From positions 39,885,223 through 39,949,222 of the forward strand of contig NC_087066.1 in the NCBI RefSeq assembly GCF_963678635.1: a DNA stretch of 64,000 nucleotides, given 5' to 3'. Positions 1-11,734 of this stretch are shown piece by piece. Position 1 is the first letter of the stretch, and each line of letters opens with the position of its first letter. A model generated the notes under the pieces. It worked only from the letters and a program-made list of their open reading frames with translations, was not told the origin of the DNA and made no database searches. A program made the position numbers and the translations under genes. Source of the stretch: Symsagittifera roscoffensis (lineage: Eukaryota; Xenacoelomorpha; Acoela; Convolutidae).

Positions 1-152
1 AAGGAGCATATGCATTGTAACAGTTTCATTTTCCTAAGGCGAAGAAAAGAGATACGACGGACTTGCCTTCGTAACTATAAATTTTAAAATACTGGGCTTT
101 TAAAATTGCAATTTGACATTTAAGGGCAATTGATTCACGTTACAACATTTCT
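1..152. other. AT-rich flank, nothing recognised
   Basis: No open frame, repeat end or splice signal stands out in this short stretch before the first Helitron-like repeat copy. Confidence 0.4.
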
Positions 153-773
153 ATTGTTCCGACTATTTTCGAAGAAAATGACAGAATATTTGTGTTAGTC
201 GTGTTTTTTTCTACAGACAAATTTCGACTTTTTAACTGCCTATTTTCGACGGAATTTTTAAATTAACATTCGAAAGGTATTGTTTCCTGAGCTCAAGTTA
301 AAGAAGATATTTCACCTGTAATCATTTTTTGTAAAGAAACAGGGGTTTGAAGATCGCCAATTTGGCTAATTTGGGACAAGTAACGCGCGAAATATTTCGA
401 GCTGTTAATGCTTAGCGGAACCTTAGAACCTTAGAATCTGTCTTAGAAATTATTTAAAATTGAATTGAGTCAAGCTATTCGGTCATTTTTTACTTCGCTA
501 GGATCTATCTATAGTAAAACTTCTCTCCCAAACGAACCCCCCCCCCCCCACCTAAAGAAATAACTCAACTGTTAAGGAAATGAGATTTTAAACCTAGCAA
601 CGAATATCCCCCTTTTGCAAAAAAGGGATATAGTTAAAGAGATCCAAAAAAAATGTAGACTCCTTCCTTTTTTAAAATAAATTTGACCCATTTTCTGAAA
701 GCGAACACTACTCCATAGACCTTAAAATGCAGTCGGAACATTCAGTGCTTCGCCCTGATACAAGCAGTCCTTT
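153..773 (+). repeat. Helentron/HINE-like repeat, copy A
   Basis: The copy starts with ATTGTTCCGACT and ends with the subterminal AGTCGGAACATT, a short hairpin (CAG.GCTTCGCCCTG) and GCAGTCC. The same 0.5-0.6 kb unit recurs at 34.0, 35.0, 36.3, 38.0, 39.8, 41.7 and 43.0 kb. This copy is diverged and contains a C-run near 540. The family assignment rests on structure only (asymmetric inverted ends, 3' hairpin, no target duplication). Confidence 0.55.
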
Positions 774-799
774 ACGTTTGCGCGTCGGCAAGTTAACAG

Positions 800-999
800 N
801 NNNNNNNNNNNNNNNNNNNNNNNNNNNNNNNNNNNNNNNNNNNNNNNNNNNNNNNNNNNNNNNNNNNNNNNNNNNNNNNNNNNNNNNNNNNNNNNNNNNN
901 NNNNNNNNNNNNNNNNNNNNNNNNNNNNNNNNNNNNNNNNNNNNNNNNNNNNNNNNNNNNNNNNNNNNNNNNNNNNNNNNNNNNNNNNNNNNNNNNNNN
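800..999. other. assembly gap of exactly 200 N
   Basis: The fixed round length suggests a scaffold gap of unknown true size. It lies just after the 3' end of a dispersed repeat, a usual cause of assembly breaks. Confidence 0.95.
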
Positions 1000-1139
1000 C
1001 ATTTTTTTGTGTTGGGATCTGTGGGCCAACGAAAAAATTAGCAGAGAAGACCTTGCCTAGATTTACACTGACTTTTAAGAAAGGAGGTCGTAAAAACACT
1101 GGCAGATATTTTCATCGCGACAAGATAAATTGCATTTGA

Positions 1140-1290
1140 GAGAAGCAAGTTTATGCTTCGCTGCAGAAAAAATGAATCTATAGAACAATTCCAATCCGAT
1201 CTTGTTGAGCAAGCGTCACGCGTAGACTGAGGAGATCGCCATGAATAGTGGGTCAGGGGCATGATCACAATGCAACAAATAGGTATAATT
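1140..1290 (+). pseudogene. relic of a Ty3/gypsy gag gene
   Basis: One plus-strand frame reads NESIEQFQSDLVEQASRVD, a stop, GDR, then after a second stop WVRGMIT. This matches the pattern common in gypsy Gag proteins (ESIEQF...L...A..C..GD...-WVRD). The first stop (TGA) sits where a Cys is usual. The relic is short, has no usable start, and lies about 900 bp upstream of an RNase H relic on the same strand, so both may come from one internally deleted element. The motif match is from general knowledge of the family. Confidence 0.5.
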
Positions 1291-1299
1291 TTTTGCAAC

Positions 1300-2155
1300 A
1301 AATAGGTATCAGCTTGGTACAAAAAAAACTAAACAAAAATCAAAATTGAAACTCAGAGAGAACAAACAATGGGTTAAATTCAACTTCTAACAACTATGTG
1401 TACAAAACCGAAAAACCACGAACTACATAATAAAAAAAAACACAATTCTTAACAGTTGTTATTCCTATTCAACAAAAAATAACACGAATACAATAAATTT
1501 TCAGGACCATGTTGAAAAATAATTGAACAAAAATTATAATCTAAAAACCTTTGAAACAAAATAGAAAAATATTCAGACAAACATTTCATTAGCCCTTGTG
1601 TAAAAACATATGAAATATAAACGGCAATTTTGACGCTAGACTAAAATAACATTTTTTTTGTTTAAAAAACCAAGAGCCGAATGTTAATCTATTGTTAGAC
1701 AATATTGCACAAAGCATTGAACGACAACGAACAAACACTGTTTTCGATACCTGATTAAAGTAAATTGCACTCATTTGCTTTTAGACCCGAAAATGAGAAA
1801 CAAGTGCAACTACCGTCTTATCACAGGTATTGCCACGCAAAAAAAAATCATTTCAAACAGAGTTTTACTAATTAACAGCTAGATATACCGGCAGTATTTG
1901 AACTAGCAATAGATTAAGACTCACAAAAATAATTAACACAGCTTAAAAAAAACAAAGAACTCAAAAATTTATGTTCTCCAAGCTTCATTTAACACATATA
2001 TTCCAATTTTACTACGACAATCATCACTACTATAATCATCGCTCCCTAGAACACAGTTAAAGATAAAACGCTAGATTGGAAAACAGTACACACAACCGCT
2101 TTCACACAATTACCAAAAGTTTGCCGAAATATCAGAAAATACACAAATCAATGAA
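1300..2155. other. AT-rich stretch without a recognisable gene
   Basis: Only short frames broken by many stops are present. From its position it probably holds eroded gag/pol sequence of the flanking gypsy relic, but I see no motif. A 16-bp direct repeat (TGCAACAAATAGGTAT) occurs near 1270 and 1294. Confidence 0.35.
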
Positions 2156-2159
2156 AACC

Positions 2160-4730
2160 TCGAAACGCGTGTGGTCTGCGATGTTTCAACATTCGGCTTA
2201 GAGGCAGCTCTAGTACAGCTCATTGGGGGCAGGTGGGCAGCAATTGCTTACCGATCACGGTTTTTGTATTCATGAGAAAAAAATGCACATAAATGAACTT
2301 GAAGTACCAGGGGTCCCGTGAGCCATAAAAAACTCAAGTAATCTTTGGACAGAAAAATCTTTACTCTCATCACGGACCATCATGTTTTATTCGGTTCTTA
2401 AAACGCAAGTGAAATAACCAAAATTAACCAAATTCTACTGACTGGCAAAAATGCAAATAAAAATCAATTCGTAACTTTGATTGAAAGGAACACATGATGA
2501 GACGTCGTAAAAACTCTAAAGGATTCAAGGGAAATTTATACCAGACAGTGCACCCGCATGGCAGGAATTTTAAAGCAACATTCAAGAATTCAAGACGGGA
2601 GTAAATCAGAAATCAAATTGCGGGATGATTCGGACCATGAAGATGGTTTGTACGACCCAGGTGGCATCGACAAAAAACAACAATTACAAGTTATGAGCGG
2701 CAAACTTCGGCAAATACGATCACACACAACAATCAAATCAAAAAGCACAGAAGGAAAAATATGATGCGAGACAAATTATCAATACTAGTGTAAAAGGAAA
2801 CAGTTTTCCGAAAAATTATCTTCAAAAAGTAGAAAACGAATCAACCGAATCTGCCAGCCAGACGAAAACCAAAAATACTGCAAACCACAAGATAAAAACA
2901 TAAATGGAAATTGAACGGCTACTCAGCGAACAATGACCGAAGCAACAATTCAAGATGAGTCATGAACTAAAAACGGCAAACATAGTCGCCTGATGGATCG
3001 GAGCACAGAATTGGAGGCGGAAGAAGACACACCTCTTAATGGCAAAAGTCTTCAAAAAACGAAAAATTCAGTCTTATAGCCGCCGCCCGAAGGAAACGCA
3101 ACACGAAGCCCTTGATATATTTTGTCCAAAAAAAAAACAGATTGCGAAGCATGAAAGAACTCCTTTAGAAAAAACTGGTAGGTATAACATCAGAAACCGC
3201 TTGATAGCCCCAGAGGATTGTTTCTGTACAGATGAAAAAAACGTGGCGCCCTCACAGTTGCGCCAGACAGTGTTAGACAGCAATCATTTGACGCACCTCA
3301 TATCTACCGCGATGCTGAACATATCCGAGCACATATGATTTCGGTACACCCAATGACTCATTGTACAAATGGCACAAAACTGTTGCCATTGCACTGCTGA
3401 GCAACAAAAATTAAAACCAGCATTAGAAAAAGCACGTTCAATCAATTGGAACCAGTCGTCGAGCCTAATGAGGAGATTGAATTAGATTTTGCACTACCAC
3501 TCCAGAATGCAATGAAGAAAGATGTTTTTATCCTAATGCCATTAGAAAAATTTCCATCCGCAAATTCGTATTAAAAACCATAGCACATATTGCAATAAGA
3601 TAGAGGCAAAGATAAATTTCGATTATTGTCGTTCCTAAAAGCTTGAGATGAGATCAGGCACAAACGTTCAGGGCAAAAAAAGTAACCGTTTTTGTAGGTA
3701 AAACAACATGCAACTTTTATTTGCACCGGTAGCTGACCACAGATCATTAGATGTAGTTGAACACATGATCCAAACATCAAAACTTAGGCGTTGTGCGCCC
3801 GTAAAAAGGATTCACGTCATCAAAACTCGCATCAGACTTAGCTGAAATCACAAAAGTACTGGGAATAACTCCACTTGTAGTAACAAAAATTTAACCTTTC
3901 GAAGCCCACAATGGCGTGAAAACCAAACACATGCTTATTGAACATAGCAACAACAAGCTCACCAAACAATTTAGATATTAAAATGCAAAACAAGAATGTT
4001 CAGGTTGGAAAACATGATACAACCGCCATTGCCAGTGGAGGTGATGCACCACCCTTTAAAGAGAATGAAGTAGTGATAAAACGCAAACCAGTAGAGAAGA
4101 TCGCAGAGCCGATCAATGCCGCATAAAAAGACCATAAATAAGACACGTCGTCCCAACTTAAGTAAGGAACAGATGCGAGAACTAGACAAGTTTTAGCTAA
4201 AGAACGGGCATCATTAAATTTGGTATACAAAGGGTTTCAAACACAGGTAGAGAACAACATAAGCAATCGTATAGAAAAGTTATAGACTAATATGAAGAAA
4301 ACGCAACCAGTCGCAAAAGAGGAGGCCACGCAGAGATCAACGAAAACAGCATGGACATCAAAATTGCTGGTCCTTAAAAGATATGATCCGCAAAATGGGA
4401 TTCAATGCAAAGTCGCCAGAATTCAAAGTTTGCTTGAAATTCATCGAGACGATAAAACTGGGAAAAGAAGACTACAATATAAAACTCAAAAAAGTGGATT
4501 TCATCTCACCTACAAATAGCCACACTCATTACAATACCATATTCTGCGTTTAACAAATCGAAGGTCAAAAGAATACAATCACGGTGGTTATTCTCGTCAG
4601 CGATTAAATATTACCGTCGGAACCCCAATCCGTTCGGATTCGGTTAATGATATTGATCATACATCACCCTATGACATTATTATAACGTATCCCTCTTCTC
4701 TCTGTAATGCTGACTTTAGTATAGGAGCTC
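2160..4730 (+). pseudogene. decayed Ty3/gypsy pol: RNase H and integrase remnants
   Basis: Plus-strand frames with many stops keep recognisable pieces in the right order. Near 2175-2270 CDVSTFGLEAALVQ is the first RNase H motif, followed by INELE and further on by YSVLKTQVK. Near 3450-3530 VEPNEEIELDFA matches the start of the integrase catalytic core. Near 3720-3770 FAPVADHRSLDVVEH corresponds to the segment around its last acidic residue, and KPN....NIATTSSPNNL near 3925-3975 follows the core. Near 4610-4700 a piece reads GTPIRSDSVNDIDHTSPYD. The frame changes repeatedly and nothing could be translated whole. The RT domain is missing or unrecognisable, so internal deletion is likely. Confidence 0.6.
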
Positions 4731-4859
4731 ACCTTCAATGTCTTTGATTCCTCTACTTCGCTTTGTTTCGGCGATATCAGCTTATCGTAGTTTTGCTTCA
4801 CAGATTTTTCTTGAGGTTACCACTTTAATGCCGTTGTTTTTTTTTACCGTTAATGTTAA

Positions 4860-5260
4860 ACAGGTCGAGGTGCTCAATTTATGTTAAGAATTTCTCGACC
4901 AGAAATTGATGTTTTGACCATCTCGTCAAATTTCTGTATGATTCGACTATCTCAAAAAATTTTGTTATGTTTCACGTTTCTCAACCAAAATTTGCTGTTT
5001 CGACCTCGACCCAGTTTTTTTCTGAAATTTTTTTTGACCCCGCATAGATAAGTTCAATTTTCTCGACCAAAAATGGGTGTTTTTTTACTATCTCGGTTTT
5101 CTCGACAGAAAAAATCCCCAAGATTATTTGACCCAACTCAGTTATGTTTCAACCGGCGTGACTAAAAATTGGGTGAGTACTGATTATCTTGACTTTAACT
5201 TCAAACAAATTAAAGAAATATTGATTTGGGGCTGTTTCACACAAAAGAGGCCAAAATTCA
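4860..5260 (+). repeat. degenerate short repeat containing TCTCGACC
   Basis: The motif TTTCTCGACCAAAAATT and variants recur about every 50-60 bp (near 4890, 4975, 5060 and 5100). The array is eroded. I see no coding potential. Confidence 0.45.
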
Positions 5261-5264
5261 ATTG

Positions 5265-5786
5265 ATATCCCCATAAATCCTAGGCAACCCAACAAATCCA
5301 TTGTATTTTTTAGAGAATGTGAGCAAAAAATAGTTCGGGATTTTTCGTTTATAAGGCCAATACTGCTTGTTCTAATGTTTGGACTATCTGACCATAAGGC
5401 TTGAACTTGATTGGTTGAAAATAATTAAACCTGCTCGAAGTATCTAGTGAGATATCTCCCCCCACGCGGGATTTTTTTTTTTGGGGGGGGGGGGGGGTCA
5501 GAGTATGACTGCTCAATCGATCCCAACTATGAGTGAGCAAATCAAACAGCGCGCAATTGAACTACAGTCTTTCGTATGCCCGGGCTCTTAAAAAATACAT
5601 ATCATTCAATTTCACCGACTAAATCGACCACAATGCTGAAATGCCGCTCGGTGGATTGATTGCTTGTTTCGATCGATAAAAAGAACAAATGTTCAATAGC
5701 CTGTCAGAATTGTGTGACAAAAAATATCAAAGAAACCACGTAAATCTCAACAAAGTCAAAATCATTGCATACCTATCAGTTTCCAG
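5265..5786. other. non-coding spacer with T-run/G-run
   Basis: The stretch has no credible gene. It contains a T-run (5472-5482) directly followed by a G-run (5483-5497), one of several long G or C homopolymers in this window. Confidence 0.4.
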
Positions 5787-5790
5787 ACAC

Positions 5791-5885
5791 TGAAACCAGT
5801 TCTAAACTAGTTTTCATAAACCAATTATAATTTTGATAATCTCTATAAAATATAACTAACTAACCAATCTTATCATCATACACTA
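5791..5885 (+). repeat. 5' LTR fragment of element 2
   Basis: The fragment begins TGAAACCAGTTCTAAACTAG and follows the first ~95 bp of the LTR at 27547, with the same subfamily-specific differences from the element 1 LTRs. It breaks off where the accessory ORF fragment begins. Confidence 0.65.
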
Positions 5886-6055
5886 ACATTTCATCAGCTA
5901 TCGCACTCCATATCAACCTCTGAATCCTCAAACCAATCACCCAATGAAATAGAAACACGAACCCACAGAGTTCTTAAACGTAAACATCCCAATGCACAAT
6001 CCCAACTACTAAGCCACCCCCGACCAGCAAGACTAGTTTTCCTTCATCAACTTCA
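5886..6055 (+). pseudogene. accessory ORF5 of element 2, 5' piece
   Basis: One frame reads HQLSHSIST... and later THRVLKRKHPNAQ. It aligns by eye with HQLSST... and HRAYRTLKRKFPNH in ORF5 of element 1 (21.5-21.7 kb). The piece ends exactly at the TTCA where element 1 inserted, and the match resumes at 24848 in the same frame (TNPKEFL versus TNTKNFL). It shows that ORF5 belongs to the family and is not a unique capture by element 1. Confidence 0.65.
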
Positions 6056-6465
6056 TGGAACCTGACTTAAACTACATTTTATAATTGGATAAATTGGATA
6101 TTTTACCACTGTAAAATATTTAATATTAACCAATCATAATCCATCTAACTAACAACCCACTTATTTGTAAGTGCTGAAATTACTTGTAATTTCAGCACCA
6201 GAGAGATTTGAATTTAACTTAGAAATTAGTTACCTCTCCAAGAGTACTTCAGCAGTTGCAAAAAGCCAGTATACTCTAGATCTATTGAGCCTAGCAGAGA
6301 CTAGTTAAACACCCTGAGACTAGTAGATATAAGAGTAAGAACAGGATCGGTATTAGACTAAGAAGTTGCACGAATCTATCCGGCCGAAAATAAGATAGCG
6401 TGACGAGCAGACGGTGTACCCTATCCGAAATTAATCTATGAGTTAACCACATCGGACATAACTCA
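6056..6465 (+). repeat. 5' LTR of element 1
   Basis: The repeat starts TGGAACCTGACTTAAAC and ends CGGACATAACTCA, and matches 24434-24843 end to end at the same length of 410 bp. Related LTRs stand at 27547-27989, 5791-5885 and 28893-29117. A perfect 12-bp hairpin lies inside at 6171-6198. I cannot assign U3, R and U5 boundaries from sequence alone. Confidence 0.88.
6171..6198 (+). promoter_or_regulatory. conserved LTR hairpin
   Basis: GTGCTGAAATTA, loop CTTG, then TAATTTCAGCAC form a perfect 12-bp stem. The same hairpin occurs at 24549-24576. In the LTR at 27666-27693 a stem pair changes on both sides (ATTA/TAAT becomes ACTA/TAGT), keeping the pairing, and a shortened version is at 29011-29036. 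Conserved pairing suggests an RNA or DNA structural role such as an R-region or poly(A) hairpin; the role is inference. Confidence 0.6.
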
Positions 6466-6467
6466 TC

Positions 6468-6485
6468 TGGTGCGACCATAAGTCT
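6468..6485 (+). promoter_or_regulatory. primer-binding site of element 1
   Basis: TGGTGCGACCATAAGTCT starts 2 nt after the 5' LTR. A PBS begins with TGG because it pairs with the CCA end of a host tRNA. I could not assign the tRNA. Confidence 0.7.
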
Positions 6486-7699
6486 CGAATAAGACCTTAA
6501 TAGCTTAGAATTAACCAAATATAGATTAGAATTTAGACAAAACATTTTCAAAAAGTTACACGATAATAATTTAATTTAAATCTCTCTACGACTCAGAGCC
6601 GATATTCCGAACAATACTAGAACTACCCGGTATTGGAAGAAGACCTCGGACAAGAGACGATATACGACTACGTAGAAACTTACCATTTATTTTTATGGTT
6701 GTACGGCGAAAGCCAACATAAACTTTTATATTTAGAATCCTATTATCAATGAATTTAGATTTTCATTTGCAAACATAAAGTTTTGAAGTAAATCTTCATG
6801 ATCATTTCAGGCGCTAAACAAAATTATTAATGTACAATAACGATTGATAAAAATATCTCAGATCGTTTCCCTAATTTCTGCAGTATTATATAAAACATAT
6901 TTGAAAAATATTTATTGAAAATAAAAATAAAAATTAGTAGCATGACAATAAATAGTTAATAATCATAAATCATCTTGTTGTTCCAGCTTCATCACCTAAA
7001 CATAACAGCAATCATAAGTTCACTAATATCATTGAAAACCTAAATCTTTTTATTAATTAAATTGAAACCATTTTCAACTTTAAAATTCACTTAACTTAAA
7101 AATCAGATCATCAAGGCTTATCCTTGGATCTTTATAAGTTTTCTATTTCACTAAATTTAAAACCTGATCATCAAGGCCTATCCTTGGATCAAAAAAGAAC
7201 AATTTTGTTCTCCCCCACCCACTTAGCAAGTGTCTAACGACCTCAAACGTCGATTCACTATCCAACCTTTTCAGAAGACCCAGGACTAACAGAAATTTTT
7301 CAATAAAACTAACCATTCAAATTAGGATAAACATTCAAAAACTTCGGTTATTCATCCTTCACTTGAACCCTCCTTTTACCAAACCCTTTTTAGACTTTCT
7401 AGGGGGAGGATAAATTTTAGACTTAGTAAGTTTAAAATAGTATCTAACGAACTGCTTGCTTTCTAATTATACCTGAACCTTGTGGATCGATTTACTATTC
7501 TCCAACCCTTGAACACAATCACTACCCCTAAGTAAGATTAGTAAGTTAACACCTTAACTTAGACTAGCCACGAGAAAGTAGAAAATCCTTCTCCGGAATC
7601 GATATACTTTTCTCTCCAACCCTGAAAAAAGAGACCCAGGTTAAGCTAAGCAAAAAATCGTAAGGACTAACAGTCTAAGAAAATAAAATTAACACATAA
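6486..7699 (+). other. 5' leader of element 1
   Basis: The leader is about 1.2 kb without a credible long frame. A 60-bp unit is duplicated around 7106-7130 and 7166-7190, each copy holding the imperfect hairpin GATCATCAAGG....CCTTGGATC. By position it would include the packaging region of the genomic RNA, but that is inference. Confidence 0.5.
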
Positions 7700-10600
7700 C
7701 TTCTTGCATCCCTCATCCTAAACCTTACGTCATTCAAAAATTTAGGAAATAAACAAGCAATCGTTTTACACAATTGTGAAATAGATAACCAAAAACACGA
7801 TCTTGTAATCACTCCTCATACACAAACAGTTGGATACATTAGAACAAAACGACAAACAATAAAAAGAAAAATTTTAAGCAAACAAAAACAAATCACATGA
7901 AAAAGATTTTCAAAAAATAGAAACGCATTTTCTGAATCAGAAGCCAACAGTTTAGACGAACTATACAAATTAAAAGAATCAATAGATAAAAATTGTCCCA
8001 TCTATGATCAATTATATTTTTCCGACTCAGAAACAACATCAAATTTATCAAAAAGAGGAAAAAGAAGAATAAAAAAGCAATATAAACACAAACCAGTACA
8101 CCTGTATAATTGGAATCAACCAATTAGACACATTGATAGTTATATATTAACAGTCATCAAACGAAAAACTGAGCCACACTCAAAGTGACGAAAGTCCGAT
8201 GAAGAAGCAGTTTTTCCCTTTCTTATAGATTCACTCGATGATAGAGGACAGACACGATTTTATCAGAACTTACTCGTAAATTTGTTTGAACCAGGAATCA
8301 GCCCATGCAAAGCAGAATTCCCAGATGTAAAAATCAAAAGACAAACTATTGAACATTATTTGAAAGACATATGTAATCTAACACAAAAATATGGAATCTA
8401 CACCATAGAATTCAGCACACCAAATACAGCCCATCGTAAATATGTAATTCAAACAGACGATATTGAATTAAGAGTTTCAAAAGTATTCATAGAATATATC
8501 AAAAGCATACAATCTCATAATTCACAAAGAGCAAACTCCATATTCACTAACGAAGTTTTTGCAGTAATATATAGTTATATATCTATATTAGAAAAAACAG
8601 AAGTTCAAAGTATATCACCAACCGAAACATCCAAAAATACAAAAGTACGAAATGAAATCACAGTATTTTCAACATTTCTACATATAATTCGCGAGAATTT
8701 CACAAAAGAAGATGTTTCACAAAACACTAAACATGAGTTACAAAAGACTTTAGCATGGTTTATAATTGATTATTTCACCCACAATTTAGATTTAATTTCA
8801 CAAGCAAGAAAAAACTTCAGACCTCAAAACACCAATGACGACACTGTTCTTTCACAACAATCAGATTGCGTTTGGGACCCTGACTGGTCACATCCAGCAT
8901 TTCTAAATATCCCACAAGCTATCTCGAGTCAAGCAATAAATACAATATCTTTTCACAGAGATTATGTAAAAGTAGTACCATTAACCATTGATGCAAAACC
9001 ATTGAATTATAATACATTGTTACCTGATACACGAAATAACAGTTTAAATTCAACAGTCATACATAATGAAAGTCTCAATGGAACCAGAAATCTTACACAA
9101 CAAGATATTCAAACACCATCACACTTCATAAATGAAGAAATCGTCCAAACAACAGCAACAACTACACAACAGAGTATTTCACCATTACACCCCAATCTGA
9201 CAACACCAAGAAATACAAATACATCAGTAACACAGGTAACTTTACAATCAACCGTAAAACCTTCGGTTGCTCCAAATTATTCACATATGGACTATCAAAC
9301 GTATAGACCAATGACAATACCGTCAAAAACACGAAAACCGTTCACAGGAAACACTTTTGCAGAACACAATTATAATTATGCTCACAAACCAAGAACAAAC
9401 CAACCTCCCCGAAAAAATACACAAAATTTAAATCACGTATGTTCATATTATTGGAATCTCCCAAAAACATCGACCAATTCAGTAAGTTTTCCAGATAATC
9501 CACAACCTACACAGGATTATAGTGAAAATTACCCATTCTTTCAACAAAATAAAAATAAACAACATACACCATATAATACAAACTATTTATCATCTGATGA
9601 AGATGATTATCATCAACCAGATATTTTTGCACCATATACTAAAGAATATCGCACACAGAAACCGCGGCAATCTCAACCATCTCAAAATATGAAAATTTTC
9701 CCACAAAACCCAACAGATATACAAAATCCACAACAAATGCATATACAATACCCATTTAACACACAATCTTTTCGACCAATACAACCACAAAACCCAATGT
9801 TAATGCATTCTTATCAACCAACACAAATGCAAAATGAAATACCGCTTCCCTTTTACCTTCAGCAACATGAAATCACAAAAAATCAACTTTCAAATTTTTC
9901 ACAAATGCCAAATGCCGCAGGATCACTACAGATGACTATGAAATCATACCTCATGGGTAGATCATCAATAACATCGAATAAACCATTAATGGTATTCACA
10001 GGAACAGACCCTGAATATTCTGTAGAAGATTATTTAAATGCAGTAACAGCAAATTTAATTTTAAATATGGGACCCGAACCAATTAATATGCCACTAGATC
10101 AAAATTGGATACATAGACGCACAGCATTAATACAAACAACCCTAGATGGCGCAGCTCAAAAATGATTTTCAGTATTACCCATAAAAATAAAATAAGACTG
10201 GAAAAGATTCACACAAGAATTTTCAAAATTGTTTAATTCTGAAAGAAACAACCAACATCAAAGAGTTTTATGCAACGAAATCCGCAGATTACCAAATGAA
10301 ACAATTAAACAATTAGCAGTACGAATCGAAACATTAGTTCGAAAAGCATATTCGCTTAATACACATGATTACAGAAACACAAAAATGACAGAAATTTTAT
10401 TGATGACCTTAACACCTCAATTAAGGAAAATAGCTATAAAAAAGAAAGCATCTCATCCTTCCTCAATTCGAGAACCAGATTTAGATTTTCGAAAATTGTT
10501 AGATAAACTAGAACAAGCAGAAATCACAATGAAACTCGAAGAAAAAGAAAATCTAAAACTGCAATATTTTAATCAAATTGAAACAAATACTACACATATA

Positions 10601-10861
10601 AATAACATACAAGAATCAGACACAGACCTGATTGAAAAAATCACTGAAATACTAAATATCTACGAAAAACATCCAAACTTTAAAGGCAAACCATCCTTCA
10701 AAAAATAGTGTAATTATTTCCGACGATACGGACACAGTTTTGCCGAATGTAGACAAAAACAACAAGACACTCAGATTAAACCTCAAAAGCACAAAGAACC
10801 AAATAAATCATTCTATCAATACATGAAAAAAGACCAAAACCTATCAAACAAAAATATATAG
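7700..10861 (+). pseudogene. gag: gag gene of element 1 (broken)
   Basis: One frame (phase of nt 8282) reads from after a TAA at 7697 to a TAG at 10859. It is interrupted by TGA at 7898, TGA at 8186, TGA at 10163, TAA at 10193 and TAG at 10706. No Met start is evident in the first part, so the start is uncertain. The long stretch 8189-10162 has a globular N-terminal part, then a low-complexity Gln/Asn/Pro/Thr-rich middle (about 9000-9900). A helical capsid-like region follows (10.0-10.6 kb, with LCNEIRRLPNETIKQLAVR and KLLDKLEQAEITMKLEE). At 10709-10750 lies a zinc knuckle C-N-Y-F-(4)-H-(4)-C in which the second Cys is Phe. Several stops sit where Trp or Arg would be expected, so they look like point decay. 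The product would coat genomic RNA in virus-like particles. Confidence 0.72.
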
Positions 10862-11690
10862 AGTAATAACCGTTCAGGAGCAACTCAAATTACACAAGGA
10901 ATCAATCACCATACAACTCAAGTTATAGAGGTAGATCACCCGAACGAGGAATTACACGAAATTTCTCACAAAATAGATATAATCGATCGAATAGCCAAAA
11001 AAACCTAAATAACTATTCACGATCGAATTCCAATACAACAGAATTTGTTTCTGGGTCCAGTTCCCAATCAAACCCAAGGAATAGACACTATTCCAATAAT
11101 CACTCACGAAACTCATCATACAACAGAAATAGAAACTATTCACATAATAGAAATAGAAGTTATTCAAACAATCGAAATCAGAACTACCCGAACAATCAAT
11201 CAAGGAATAATTCATATAATAGATCAAACTATCACAGATCAAACGACATTTATCAAAACAGATCACGAAATAATTCACAAAATCGAAACTCAAGTTACAA
11301 TAATCGATACAGAAATTATTCCCAGTCACCACACAGGAATATTAACCGTTATCCTGATTCTAAACATCGATACAGAAGTAGCACACCAAAACATCAAAAA
11401 CACATTAATCAAGTGCAGACAAATGAAGAAACAACTTCAGACCCACCAGGTATAGATGACACAGGAAGTAACGAACTACAACTAAATCATATAAATTGTG
11501 AAGCGTCAGATACAGAAAGTGATACAGATAATACCATCTCTGTAAATATGATAACAGTCGAAAACGACTATGAACCTATCATATATGAACAACTTTTTAC
11601 TTCACATATATATATGAAAATCAATTGGAACTCCTTCACAATTACTATATTGGATCCATTGATACCACACAAACTACACAAGAAGTAAAC
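10862..11690 (+). pseudogene. gag C-terminal basic Ser/Asn/Arg/Tyr-rich tail, other frame
   Basis: From about 10921 the protein-like frame moves to the phase of nt 11413. It begins SYRGRSPERG and continues with many RN/SYN/NR repeats up to about 11400, then an acidic segment (EASDTESDTDNT), ending at a TAA near 11686. The basic tail directly after a zinc knuckle suggests RNA binding. The frame in the phase of nt 11045 (His/Ile/Thr-rich) is its shadow. At about 11640-11815 a third phase (KPDKKEDTQCSNTK) looks more coherent, so at least two frame changes separate this part from pol. Confidence 0.5.
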
Positions 11691-11734
11691 GGAATTAACA
11701 CGGTAATTAAACCCGATAAAAAAGAAGACACACA

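Noticed and set aside
722-1099. Frames crossing the N gap
   Set aside because: They exist only because N is read as open; the same applies to the frames at 46025-46457.
8282-8284. Possible gag start at 8282
   Set aside because: The codon is TTG, and the same frame continues upstream with protein-like sequence past the TGA at 8186.
10229-10231. Separate ORF starting at 10229
   Set aside because: The codon is TTG, and the phase equals that of the upstream gag; TGA 10163 and TAA 10193 are interruptions of one gene.
11045-11455. His/Ile/Thr-rich 136-codon frame between gag and pol
   Set aside because: It is the shadow of the Ser/Asn/Arg-rich gag tail in the neighbouring phase; the repeating EI/TI pattern comes from that repeat.
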